A stretch of DNA of 64,000 nt, taken from the NCBI GenBank assembly GCA_949357655.1, contig CASHTG010000012.1, positions 1,860,001 to 1,924,000 of the forward strand, in the 5' to 3' direction. A program made the translations under genes and the position numbers. Below the pieces are notes generated by a model. It saw only the letters and a program-made list of their open reading frames with translations, searched no databases and had not been told where the DNA came from. Below are positions 24,246-35,134 of this stretch, piece by piece. Each line of letters opens with the position of its first letter. Position 1 is the stretch's first letter. Origin of the DNA: Parascedosporium putredinis. Taxonomy: Eukaryota; Ascomycota; Sordariomycetes; Microascales; Microascaceae.

Positions 24246-25160
24246 ATGCTGGCCAAGCCTCGGAGAGGCGGAAGGAAGTGAGAGCTCTAATAAAGTGTAG
24301 GAGCCAGGTGGCGTTCATGGATATCCTCTTTTTTTCTTTTTGGTTTTAACCATAACATCCCTTGCATTGCATACAAATCGAGAAATCAATGACATACATG
24401 CCTACCAAAGGGTTATACCGAATGTTGATACAGTCCAAGGGAAGTCATGCCAGATCGTCCTCTCTCACGTTGATTTTGTGGGGTAATTCGGGGGTAATTC
24501 GAGATTGCAATGTCCAGAGCCGATCCACACAAGGAAATGGGCCCTGGGAACTCACTATTAAGATGATGTCCTAACACTAAATCTATAACCCCACTTCGAC
24601 CAGGCTTGCCCGTCCCTATTATATGCCTAACGCAGATATCCTCTTCGTTCCTATACCTAGCCCGCCTATACCCAATTCATCTGTACCCAGTCCATCTGTA
24701 CCCAGCACCTGAACCTTTGAAAATCCAACAAAAGGAAGCAGTCCGCGCTTCGAAGCGCCATAAACGAGTGTTTGCGTGTTGCCTGAAGTGTGTCGTGTGT
24801 GTAGGTGTTTGCGCACAGGTTGAGTATATCGGTGTATATCGGCGCATAGTAGGAATATGTATGCGCAACGAAGGGAGAGGGCGGGGACGCCCAGACGTTG
24901 CCTGCTATAGCAACCAGCGAAGGGTGCAAGTAGCGCCCGTACACATCCGAGGTGCGCACAAAATGCGGAGTGCAGGCTTATAGATGCGGTCCCGAAAAGG
25001 AAAAAAAAAAAGAAAAAGAAAAAAGAGCGAGAAATATAAAATGAAAACACCACCCGAAATGCAACGATGACCCATCCTCCTCCATGACCATAGTAAACGC
25101 CGACTCTCATGCTCCAATGTATCCTCGCGCTCGCGTAATGCTTGTTGAAGGGTGTCCGGG
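24246..25160. other. Convergent 3' region with short tandem repeat
   Basis: About 900 bp between the converging TRAPPC2L (+) and the conserved gene at 25161 (-). It holds a 15-bp tandem repeat at 24656-24715 and an A-rich tract at 24999-25025. No gene is supported. Confidence 0.6.
24656..24715. repeat. 15-bp tandem repeat
   Basis: Consecutive 15-base units start at 24656, 24671, 24686 and 24701. The two central copies share CATCTGTACCCA and the outer copies are diverged. The unit length is a multiple of three, but no gene is supported across it. Confidence 0.75.
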
Positions 25161-26111
25161 CTAATCTGCCAGAGAAGCCTCAAACTGTCCAAAGAGCTGG
25201 ACATAAATCGTGGTTGAAGTCGGGTCAAATACCGATCCCGTTTCGAGGAAAGAAGTGGTTTGGTTTGATGGCAGACGAATATGTACCGCGTCGGCCATTG
25301 CTCCAAGACACGGCCGCTCTAGCATGCATGCATGCGTGTAAAGCAGCGTGCGCCGGGCCTGTCTATATGTGCCGACTCCGCTTCCTCCACCAAACATGTC
25401 CTTGCCGTTTCCAAGGCTCCCCAAATCAAATATTTCGGCAAAGTTTATCTTTCTCTTCTGGCCCACGCCTCGCCCGAGGGCTGCGGCCGTCCTCGACGAA
25501 GGCCTGCCGAGGTTGTGTCTTGCCCTTGTCTGCCGAGACATGTGGGACGCGTTAGAGGAGGCGGGCGAAGAATGGGGGTGCGAATCCGAGAGGTTCAACG
25601 TTGCGAGATTGGGCGCATCGGGGTAGGCCATTGTTGATTGGAAAGTAAACTGATCCTGGGTGGGTACGGTGGTCGGAGTCGGCGTAGAGGTCCGGGCCGC
25701 AGAGTCGGTCGCGGCCGGGGTTGCCGTTTCGTCGGGTTTCGAGGCCGTGGTTCCCAGCGTGACGGACTGGGTCCCTTCCGTGATAGAATTCAGCTGAGCG
25801 CCGTTTGATCTCGCGAGCTCAGGGCTAGCGCACCGCTCGTTCTTTTCAACCTCGTCCTCGCTCTCTCTGTCCTGGGCCATGGCTTCCGTCGAGCCAGCTA
25901 GCCTCTCGGTCGCCCAACGTCTGATCCGCCAACCCTCTCCATCTCCAAGGCCGATATTTTCCTTATCTAGAAAGGAAAGGAGTTCTTCCAGGCAATCCTG
26001 GTAGCCTTCCTGCCGGGTCTTGGCTTGCGCGGCAACCGAAGTTTTGTAGAGTTTTGTGACGGAAAGCGCTGCGGCTTTAAAAGCGTCGAGCAGCTGCTCA
26101 GGCTGATCCAT
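25161..26111 (-). CDS. Conserved fungal protein, possible HAPSTR1/C16orf72 relative
   Basis: Single exon of 316 aa. The N-terminal ~75 residues are helical and look conserved: LLDAFKAAALSVTKLYKTS, YQDCLEELLSFLDKENIGL and GWRIRRWATERL. The middle is a Ser/Thr/Pro-rich linker. A second conserved-looking patch is RARHNLGRPSSRTAAALG then GQKRKINFAEIFDLGSLG. The arrangement of an N-terminal helical pair with a basic C-terminal patch recalls the HAPSTR1 (C16orf72) nuclear stress-response family, but I cannot confirm this by eye. The last ~70 residues after GGGSGVGT look unlike the rest and may reflect a missed intron or frameshift. There are no membrane segments. Confidence 0.65.
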   Translation of the reverse strand: MDQPEQLLDAFKAAALSVTKLYKTSVAAQAKTRQEGYQDCLEELLSFLDKENIGLGDGEGWRIRRWATERLAGSTEAMAQDRESEDEVEKNERCASPELARSNGAQLNSITEGTQSVTLGTTASKPDETATPAATDSAARTSTPTPTTVPTQDQFTFQSTMAYPDAPNLATLNLSDSHPHSSPASSNASHMSRQTRARHNLGRPSSRTAAALGRGVGQKRKINFAEIFDLGSLGNGKDMFGGGSGVGTYRQARRTLLYTHACMLERPCLGAMADAVHIRLPSNQTTSFLETGSVFDPTSTTIYVQLFGQFEASLAD

Positions 26112-27889
26112 AGTGTTGGCCCTTGCCGAATAACTGGCAATACCTCAATCGAATATAGAAACAGAGCTCACGAGAAAGAGAGAGAGAAAGGGATAGTCGG
26201 TGTTTCGGTGGCCGGGGCCTATGTATTCGTCTCGGTTATCTCTGTGTCTCTGTGGGGACCGGGGCGAGGAAAGGTTTGCTGGTGGGAGGGGATAGTGGAG
26301 GTTTGCTGTTGTGGTGGGAACGAGGAGGGGTGATGTTGATTATTTTGATTGGCAGATCCACTCAAATCCGATGCGTCAGCAGAAGTTGGCTTCAATGGAA
26401 GCCCGAGGCTCGTGACGACTACTAGTGGCTAGATTGTGGGATAAATCGGTAGTGTCTTGAAGCCGAGACGCGGTAGGAAAGAGGAAGAAGAAGGAAAAAA
26501 GGAAAATAGGGGATCCGTGATAATTACAGTCGATTTGCATGGAAACACGAGGGGAATGGGATGCAAGGGAGTTGAGAGTTGGGCTGGCAAGGTGCTCGAA
26601 ATGATTTCAGGGGCCGATGTCATCGCTGGCATCAACTGACTGGGTCGGGTCGGGTCACCTCAGCCTGTGATTATCAAATTCGAGCCTAGCAATGCTAATA
26701 TTAAACCTAGGCTGCCAAAGCTGCCTGCTTGGTTGATGTCGGCTTAATCGAGGAAGAACCAGGCACAGTGTTACAAAACGTCGGAATAGCAATATTAGAT
26801 GATTATTACATGGATCCATGGAGTGGCTTGACTCACTTGGAATGGGGCAAAATGGAGTCGGTGCCAAACCTTGGTTTTCAGTTATATTGATGCCAATCTT
26901 GCGTCCAGCGAGAACAGAAATTCATTATTTATTACTGTTGGAAAAATTAAATAATCTTCAGAAGAAGACTGCGCTGCAAAGACAAAAGAAAAATCGATAT
27001 GTAAACTACACATTGAATGGATTACACGTCGAAAGACTGTTGTTGGATCCTGGAGTAGGCAGGGACCCCCGTTTCTGTGCCTGATTTTATTATTAGGGGT
27101 ATCGAAACAAGAGCCTTTGAATCAAGGCTGGATCGTGACCAAAACATCCACGCACATGTTCAATGTTCGCTTGTGGGGGTCACGTCGAGCCGGTGGGTCC
27201 GTGCACATGGACGGCACAAGCTTCTGAGCCCCGGGCGGAGACAGACGGCAGCAACGCACGCTCATGCTGCCCTAACGTCACAGCACCTCCGGAGACTCTC
27301 CTTCTTCCCCTTCTTTCCAATTCGAATCGAGGAGCACATTGCGATTTTTTTCTTTGATTTTTTTCCCCTCCCTGCAGCAACTATTACCCCGTACCTCCAG
27401 GTTAGACGAGATTGTCCTTAGCTCCAAATCTTCCCCCGTAATTCGTGTGGTCGCTAGGCTGGTGGCGGGAGAGGGGCCGGCCGGAGCACTCGTAACCTCA
27501 ATTGATGCCGGACCTTACCCGAGGGGACCTGTAGCACCTTACCCCTGCCCTACATTTAACCTTTGATCGCTCGGGATCTTGGCAGAGGAGCCACAACCGT
27601 TGGCTTCAGTTCAACTCCGATATCTATCTAGCAGTAGCTAAAAGTGTTTGGAGAGTGCAAGATGCGTGAATGTGCCCGACTCCTTTCTATCCTTCACTTT
27701 CTTTCTCGTACTTTTTAAGGAAACAAATGGAAAGAAAAAAGAAAAAAGAATCGCTCTTGATGTTTGCAAATCATCTATACGGGCCGGTTGAATCTACTTC
27801 TATGCCTCAAGCTCTTATAATAACCATCCCTCCCTTTCCCAGAACACGTAGACGCCCATGTTGAATGTCATAAATAGAAAACCAGAAAG
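26112..27889. other. Intergenic, partly AT-rich, no gene seen
   Basis: 1.8 kb between the promoter of the 25.2-26.1 kb gene and the 3' side of C1-THF synthase. The segment 26650-27080 is AT-rich relative to its surroundings and contains one copy of ATGGATCCAT (26810-26819). It could be a decayed mobile-element fragment, but I find no coding or terminal-repeat signature. Confidence 0.5.
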
Positions 27890-30800
27890 CTAACAATACC
27901 TGGACCGCCAGCCGAATCTCGCGTATTCTCTTTCAATACCTAGCCATTCCCGGCGACAAAGGGTGAACATCGTCCCCCTCGTGAGAGCCGTGAAGATTAA
28001 ATTCTCCCCCTTGGCTTGTTTAAAGAGTCCCTCTATCTCATCCTTCTCAATGTTCACATCGACGTTGAGGTAGCCAGGCGCCGTTGGCAGTCCCGGAATA
28101 GTCTGAATGTCGGCGGCGAGGGCATATCTATCAGGATCCGCAAACGTTAGTGGAAAGTGTTGCATGGTGAAAAATATTGCATAAACTTACAGGTATCCAG
28201 CACCCGCAGCCATGCGAACGTCACGGATGGGGACCGTGAAACCGGTGGGCGCACCCTTCAAGTTCGGGTCATGAGAAAGAGAGTATTGCGTCTTGGCGAT
28301 GCAGATGGGCAGGTTGCCGAAACCCTGGCGAGTGTAGGTGTCCACCTTTTGCTGCGCTAGCTCGCTGAGCTCAACCTTGTCGGCTCCATACATCTTCTTT
28401 CCAATCGCTTCAATTCTCTCCTGAACGGTTCCATCAAGGTCATAGAGGAGATTCAACTTCTTCGGCTTGTTGCTGGCCTCGATCACGCCCTTGGCTAGGT
28501 CAGTGGCGCCTTGCCCACCCAGAGCCCAGTGGTTGGACAGAATGGCATCTTCGGCGCCGGCAGCGATGGCCTCCTCGCGCACAACGGCGATCTCAGCATC
28601 GGTATCGGTGAAGAACTTGTTAATCGCTACGACGACAGGGATACCATAGGACTTGGCGTTCTCGATGTGCTTGCGGAGATTGCAGCACCCAGCACGGAGA
28701 ATTTCGATATTCTCCTGTTTGTACACGGGGTCGAGAGGAGCACCCGCCGCGATTGGAGGACCGCCACCATGCACCTTCAAGGCCCGAACGGTCGCGACAA
28801 CAACCACGACATCCGGGACGAGACCCGAGGTTCTGCACTTGATGTTGAAGAATCGTTCTCCACCCATGGTAAAGTCAAAACCAGCTTCCGTCACCACAAA
28901 GCCGGACTGGCTCGCGTGGTCCTCGTCAGCCTCCGTGCCCGTGAGCTTGAGAGCCATCCTATCGGCGATGATTGAACTGGCGCCGATGCTGATGTTGGCG
29001 AACGGGCCGGCGTGCACAAACACCGGCGTGCCCTCAAGGTCTGCATAAGAGTAGGCTTGGTGGCATCCTTCATGAGCGCCGTCAATGCACCGCCAACGCC
29101 GATATCATCACAAGTAACTGGCTCACCGCTCCTCGAGCTGGCGACTACCATACGTCCGAGTCGCTCTCGGAGATCTGAAAGGTCCGAGCTAAGCGCGAGA
29201 ATGGCCATACACTCGCTGGCAACCGAGATATCGAACCCAGTCTCTCGAGTGAAGCCCTTCTCAGTGGGTGCCGTGCCAATGGTGACTCCGCGGAGGAGAC
29301 GGTCATTGACGTCCAACACACGGCGCCAAGTGATGGTGGCGGGGTCGATGTCCAGACGGGCAAATCGGCGGATTTCATCCTCGGTCAGGTCATCGGGGTT
29401 CGTCTTCTCGATGCCAAGCTTCTTCAGCCGACGGAACATGATGGGTGCAAATGTCCTCGTCCCATCCTTGAGTGGTACCAGTCTCCGATATAGAGCGGCG
29501 TCCTTTGTGTGCTTTCATGGAACATGCGTGTGTCGATGGCGGCGGCCAAGAGGTTGTTGGCGGCGGTGATGGCGTGGATGTCGCCAGTGAGATGGAGGTT
29601 AAATTCGTCCATAGGGATGACCTGGCTATAGCCACCACCCGCAGCGCCGCCCTTGATACCGAATGTAGGCCCCATGCTGGGCTGACGAACGTTGGCAAAG
29701 GTCAGACGCCCCAGGTGAGCGCCGAGGGCTTGAGCAAGTCCAACTGTCGTCGTGGACTTGCCCTCGCCCAACGGCGTGGGTGTGATGCCAGTAACGACGA
29801 CATACCGGCCGTTCTGGCGGTGTTCGAGTCGCTTCAGGAGAGCCAAATCCACCTTGGCCTTGTATGCGCCATACGGCTCGAGTTCGTGGGGCGCAACGCC
29901 TGCCTCTGCAGCGAGACGAGTAATATACTTGGGGATCTGGCTCCTCGACACCGCAATATCCGAAGGCACTGGGTCTTGAAGTTTGAGAGGAAGGGGCAGA
30001 ATCTTTCGGTCCTTCTGCTGCTCAAAGTGCCTTGTAGTAGCATCGACCACATTTTGCATCAACATGGCAACGGTCATGGGACCCACGCCGCCCGGAACGG
30101 GGTGATGAACGAAGCAACCGCCGAGGCGCTCTCAAAGTCTACGTCGCCTACGAGCCTGTAGCCGGATTTCTTGGTCGCATCGTCAAGATAGTTGATTCCG
30201 ACGTCAATGACGACGGCGCCTTGCTTCAGCCACTCGCCCTTGATGAACTGCGCCTGGCCAATGGCAGACACTATAATGTCGGCGTTGCGAATATGCTCTT
30301 GGATGTTGGCAGTCTTTGAGTGGCAAACCGTGACAGTAGCATCTGCATTCATGAGAAGCTGCGCGACGGGGCTACCCACAATGTTGCTGCGGCCGATGAC
30401 CGTGGCGTTTTTGCCCTTGGGGTCAACTCCAATCTCTTGAAGCAAGGTCATCACACTCTTGGGGGTGCAGGGCACAAAGTAAGGCTGACCGCCCCGCTTA
30501 GAAAGCTCCCCAATGTTAAAGGTACCGAAGCCATCAACATCTTTCTCATCTGCGACTGCAGATGTGACAGTGTACTCGCGAAGGTGGGCTGGCAGAGGAA
30601 GCTGCACGAGGATACCATGAACATTCGAGTCGTTATTCAGACGGTTAATCTGATCAATCAACTCGGGTTCGGAAACTGATTCGGGAAAATGAAGCAGCTC
30701 GCAAAGAATCCCGGCCTCAGTCGCGGCTTTCAGCTTCATCCGTACATAGGTTGCTGGGCGTCACTGTTAGTTTCCTCAATTGACAACGGCGGATGTGTTG

Positions 30801-31254
30801 TTTGGTTAATTGCATATCGAGGGAAGAGGGGTAGCAAGATGCAGGGATGTGGGATGACGGCAACGGGTGATGAAAGAAGGATGAGGGGTCTTGAGACAAA
30901 AAAAAAAAAAAAAAGGCTTCTGTCGGACAAAAGGCTTGTCAAAAATAAACATGGAGAGCGAGTAGACACATACATGAATCACTCCGGTCTCCCACTAATT
31001 GACGACAGTCGAAGAGGAAAATCAGTTAGTAACTTCGCGTTTAATTAAATTGGGCTTGAAGGGCTCCATCACTTCTTCATCTTCCTTTGCCTGCTTTTCT
31101 TTGCAGTCTTATAGCGGGGTGAGAACGTACCTTGAATAATCTTCAGGCATGGTTGGTAGCGCGGGTTTGTCAACTGCTTGTCAACAATCTCCGTCTTGAG
31201 CTTCTCCCGGATGGCTTTGGCAATGGCCGTGCCGTCAATCTTGGTCGCCGCCAT
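27890..31254 (-). CDS. ADE3: C1-tetrahydrofolate synthase, cytosolic trifunctional
   Basis: Exons 31131-31254, 30974-30994 (a 21-nt micro-exon encoding VGDRSDS), 28191-30753 and a last exon from 28127. The N-terminal domain is methylene-THF dehydrogenase/cyclohydrolase (VQLPLPAHL, GRSNIVGSPVAQLL, DVGINYLDD). The C-terminal domain is formate-THF ligase, with the ATP loop TPLGEGKSTTTVG. It interconverts one-carbon folates for purine, thymidylate and Met synthesis. Four one-base losses: GGGG at 30099-30102, TTT at 29504-29506, GG at 29038-29039 and AAA at 28022-28024. The last removes the normal stop after EIEGLF, so the raw frame runs on to 27890; the true end is near 28020. The corrected length is 939 aa, typical of yeast ADE3/MTHFD1. 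Confidence 0.93.
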
Positions 31255-33091
31255 CGTCGTTTGCGCCAAATTATCAAGGGGTGGGATCGATATTAGGGCT
31301 CTGCAGAGGAGGAGGAAGAGTGTGAGCGGGCAAGAAAGATGTTGCCCGAAGATGGCCGGAGGGCTTTGGTGATTTGAGGAAAAGATCGCGACGACCTCGG
31401 GCGATAAAGGCGGACACTGCAGATCCCTCGCGCCGTTACGGTCAAGGGCTAGAGTTACAAGCGAGTCAAGTCAGAACATGGAAGGGAGTGATGACTGCTG
31501 GCGGTCGGGAAACACCCTCGCAACGCAACGGTAAGCATGTGTGCCAGTACGTACATGTACATTTGAACCGCGGTTGAAGTCGGGCCTAAGGATGGAAATC
31601 GGCTTCAACGCCCCACTGTTGGAGTCATTGGGGTGGTTCGGTAGGCCGCCATTAGTGCCGCATACGCTTATTTGAGAGGCCAAAGGGGTCCTGAAATGAT
31701 GGCGCAAACTGTGCATGCATGCGGTTGGCTGATGGCAAGATCCTGTCGGCGGCCGCGCTATCTTTCGATGGCCCAGAAACTTCGGTCTCCTGCACTTGTC
31801 ACCAGCGTTGATTGAGCGCTAACAATGGCATGGTAACAACGCATTGCCTGCCTCTGACTTGGGCTGTCTCCCTGGAAAAGAGAAGATAAAAACTCAAAAT
31901 AAAACTGGGAGGGAAAATCAACGGTGGAGCAAGGTTAAGCTGGTTACGCTGAATCCTCGCGTTTCGCACGGAGGAGGCACTGTTGCCTGACCGAGACCAC
32001 CCTTTGAGCGGCCCAATAACTTGTTAGTAACGGCTGCTGTGATTATATCCAGGAATCATCTTTGGCGAAGAAGAAGGTTTGTGACTGTTGCCTGGCACGC
32101 TTCATCTCTTCTTCCCCTGTTCGGGGTTGGACAGCATCAAACGGGGACTGGAATGAATTTGGGCGTTATTGGACAAAAGTACCTTACTCACAATGAAGTC
32201 AGACTCTCAGGATGGGACGGGGACGCTGCCGGGATCTTTCAGGTGTTGAACCTGCAGTAACAGAAACGTCCCTGAGTCTCTAATAGATGCAATTTTCTAT
32301 CAAGAAACCGACGCTGACCTGCCGATTCGCCACTTCTCTTTGAAGGAGGAAACGAATTGTCGTGATAAACGTGGCAGGCTTCTTCAGGCGAGGGTTGAAA
32401 CCTGCTGGCGATTACGTCGTTCTGGGAAAAGGAAGGCTACTTTTCACGCTCGAAGGAATAACCAACTGGTTCTGGAATGGATACCCAATAAAAGAAAAAG
32501 AAGAAGCAGAGATTGCACCTGAACTCCAGGAATTGAACAGAGTGAGACCCGGCCTCTCAAAGGGGAGGTATCGCAGGCAGGCAGGTCTTGGACTGTTGGA
32601 AATGTGGCTGGCCGGGGGGGTTCGCCTTGATAAAACTGGAACTCTCAGCTCGAGATAAAAGAGCGACTATCTTCCTATTCGTCAAAACTGAACAGATCCT
32701 GTATTCTTGTCGATTAACATATATGTTTGAAGCCGATTTAAATGCTGCACTGATTCTGATTCTGGCCTCATCGCCCCATGGTCGCGCGCTCGTTGTCGAC
32801 GAATGTGGCGTCGTGGCGAGTGCTGATGACAGCCACGGACCCCTTCTCGCTGACTAAAATTCAACCTCTGCTCCTCCGCGGGGAACTTTCAGGACTTGCC
32901 CCACACATGCACAAACGCACAATCTCGAGCCAAAGCCCAGAATTTTTGACGACGCTGCCTTGAGTTGGTTGCCATCCTCCCGCCCGCCCTCCGCTGAGCT
33001 ACAAATACTCTGGCTCGTAATACCCAGTCCGAGTTCGAGAAACTTTTATTCTTCCTGTTTCCCCCTCCTCTCCTACGTATATCTTGCGAAG
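31255..33091. other. Divergent promoter region of C1-THF synthase and eIF3i
   Basis: 1.8 kb between two start codons. The last ~60 bases before eIF3i are pyrimidine-rich, as in many highly expressed fungal genes. I see no supportable gene on either strand. Confidence 0.6.
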
Positions 33092-34290
33092 ATGAGGCCT
33101 ATTCTATTATCTGGGCACGAGCGTGCGCTCACCCAGGTTCGGTACGCAATCCCACCCTCCACCCACCATACCCCCTCTTCCTTCGCGTCCGCCCCTGGTC
33201 GGATGACCTCGCCGTGTCGAGGTGGAAAACTAACTTCATCTTGTCTTTTATTCTAGTTATAACGCCGATGGCGATCTGATCTTTTCCGTATCCAAGGATA
33301 ACCAGATCTGCGTGTGGTTCTCTCATAACGGCGAGCGTCTGGGTACCTACAAGGGCCATGTTGGTGCGATCTGGACTGTCGATGTCGATCCCACGAGCAC
33401 CATCGCCGCATCCGGCTCTGCCGACAACACTATCCGCATGTGGGAGGTCAAGACGGGAAGGTGTATCAAGACCTGGGAGTTCCCCACCGCTGTGAAGCGC
33501 GTCGAGTTCAACGAAGATGCCACGAAGCTCCTTGGCGTTACTGAAAAGCGAATGGGTTTCCTTAGCAACATCATCGTCTTTGATGTTACCATGGACCCTG
33601 AGGCCGAACAAACGGATGAGAGGGCGCTTACTATTGTCTGCGACCGAAGCAAGGCGACTGTTGCCGGGTTCAGCTACATGTCCAAGTATATCATCGCCGG
33701 ACACGAGGACGGATCCATCTCCCAATACGACGGCAAGACTGGAGAGCTTATCATCAACTATGCCATTCACGATCTTAACCAGCCCATTACCGATCTCCAG
33801 TGGTCCTCGGACCGAACCTACTTCATCACCGCTTGCAAGGACAAGACTTCCAAGCTCATCACCGCCAAGGACCTCGAGGTTCTCAAGACCTACCCCAGCG
33901 ACACTCCCTCAACAGTGCTGCCATGACCACGAAGAAGGAGTTCGTCATCCTTGGCGGTGGTCAGGCCGCTATGGATGTCACCACTACCGCTGCTCGCCAG
34001 GGTAAATTCGAGGCTCGATTCTATCACAAGATCTTCGAGGACGAGATTGGCCGTGTTCGTGGTCACTTCGGTCCCTTGGTAAGTCTTCCGTGCCCTTAAC
34101 GGACTTTTTTGTTTTTGGTTAGCTACGTCTAACATAGACTCTCTTTTAGAACACCGTTGCTGTCGATCCTACCGGCAAGGGCTACTGCAGTGGTGGAGAG
34201 GACGGATACGTGCGTGTTCACCACTTCGATAAGGGCTACTTCGACTTCCTTTACGAGGTTGAGAGGGAGCGCATCAACAGGAACTCTTGA
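33092..34290 (+). CDS. TIF34: Eukaryotic translation initiation factor 3 subunit I (eIF3i)
   Basis: Exons 33092-33141, 33257-34078 and 34150-34290, giving a corrected 337 aa, the usual size. It is a WD40 beta-propeller: the opening MRPILLSGHERALTQVRYN is diagnostic of eIF3i, followed by blades ending in GTYKGHVGAIWTVDV, ASGSADNTIRMWEV and YIIAGHEDGSISQYD. The C-terminus GGEDGYVRVHHFDKGYFDF closes the propeller. It is a component of the eIF3 complex, which recruits mRNA and Met-tRNA to the 40S ribosome. One frameshift, CCC at 33906-33908, needs a fourth C to join PSDTP to LNSAAM. The intron acceptors are TTCTAG and TTTTAG. Confidence 0.95.
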
Positions 34291-35134
34291 AGAAAGAAAC
34301 CCTAGGTGGCTTGCCTTTGCGTATCTCCTTTACAGAAAGACAGACCATTGAGTGTCTTGCATGCTCGGCGTTTTGGAGTTCCCCGGTATGGGCTCATGTC
34401 TGGAGAATCCAGGGAGGTGATGGGCTCTCATATCGGTTTGTAATGATTTGAAAAGATGACGGATGATTCAAGATTAAAGGGAAAAAAATGTGGGGATCCA
34501 TGGGTATCTAATACCGTGAATTGCGGGTTCTCTTGTGTCTTCGTCAAAGTTGTCCTTAGAATAAGGAGGGTTAGACATTACGAGTTACAAAGAGCTGATG
34601 GTATCACACACAGCCTTGGCAATTTCAGATCACTATGCTTGCTTGGTTAGGGAGAAGTCCTTATTTTACTCGTTTCGGTGTTTTCCATTGTTGTATATCG
34701 AAGCATATTTATCTATCAAGCATCCAGGAATGTAACCGCCGTTTTCCGTATTTACTCCTCTCCCATCCGACTCAAAACTTCCCCGCTTAGCCAAGATAAA
34801 ATGGTGACCAAAACGCGGGGGAACAAGGCGTCCGTGGGAAGGGAGAGTGTCGAGAGTGGCACTCTGCCAATGTACCAGCCAACCAACCTCACCCTGTTTT
34901 CAACATTTTCCAACGCCGTGTCAAAAAGGAAACAAGAACAGAAACCGCAAGGGGAAGATGCCATTCCAAAGCAGCAACTACAAAACTTTGGGGGCTTTAT
35001 TTAGCAGGGCAAGCAAGTAAATGCAGAATTAGAGACCAAGGGAAGCGCGAAGAGGCCGAGAGTCCGCGGATATGCGGGTGGCTGAAATTGATCGTTTGGC
35101 CCCGGGATTGTCCAAACGTTGCTGTTGCTCCAGC
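34291..35134. other. Convergent 3' region, no gene seen
   Basis: 840 bp between the 3' ends of eIF3i (+) and ISWI (-). Frames such as 34678-35004 show no domain and overlap the expected untranslated regions. Confidence 0.6.

Noticed and set aside
27890..28019. C-terminal extension of C1-THF synthase
   Set aside because: It is explained by one missing T at the family's normal stop position.
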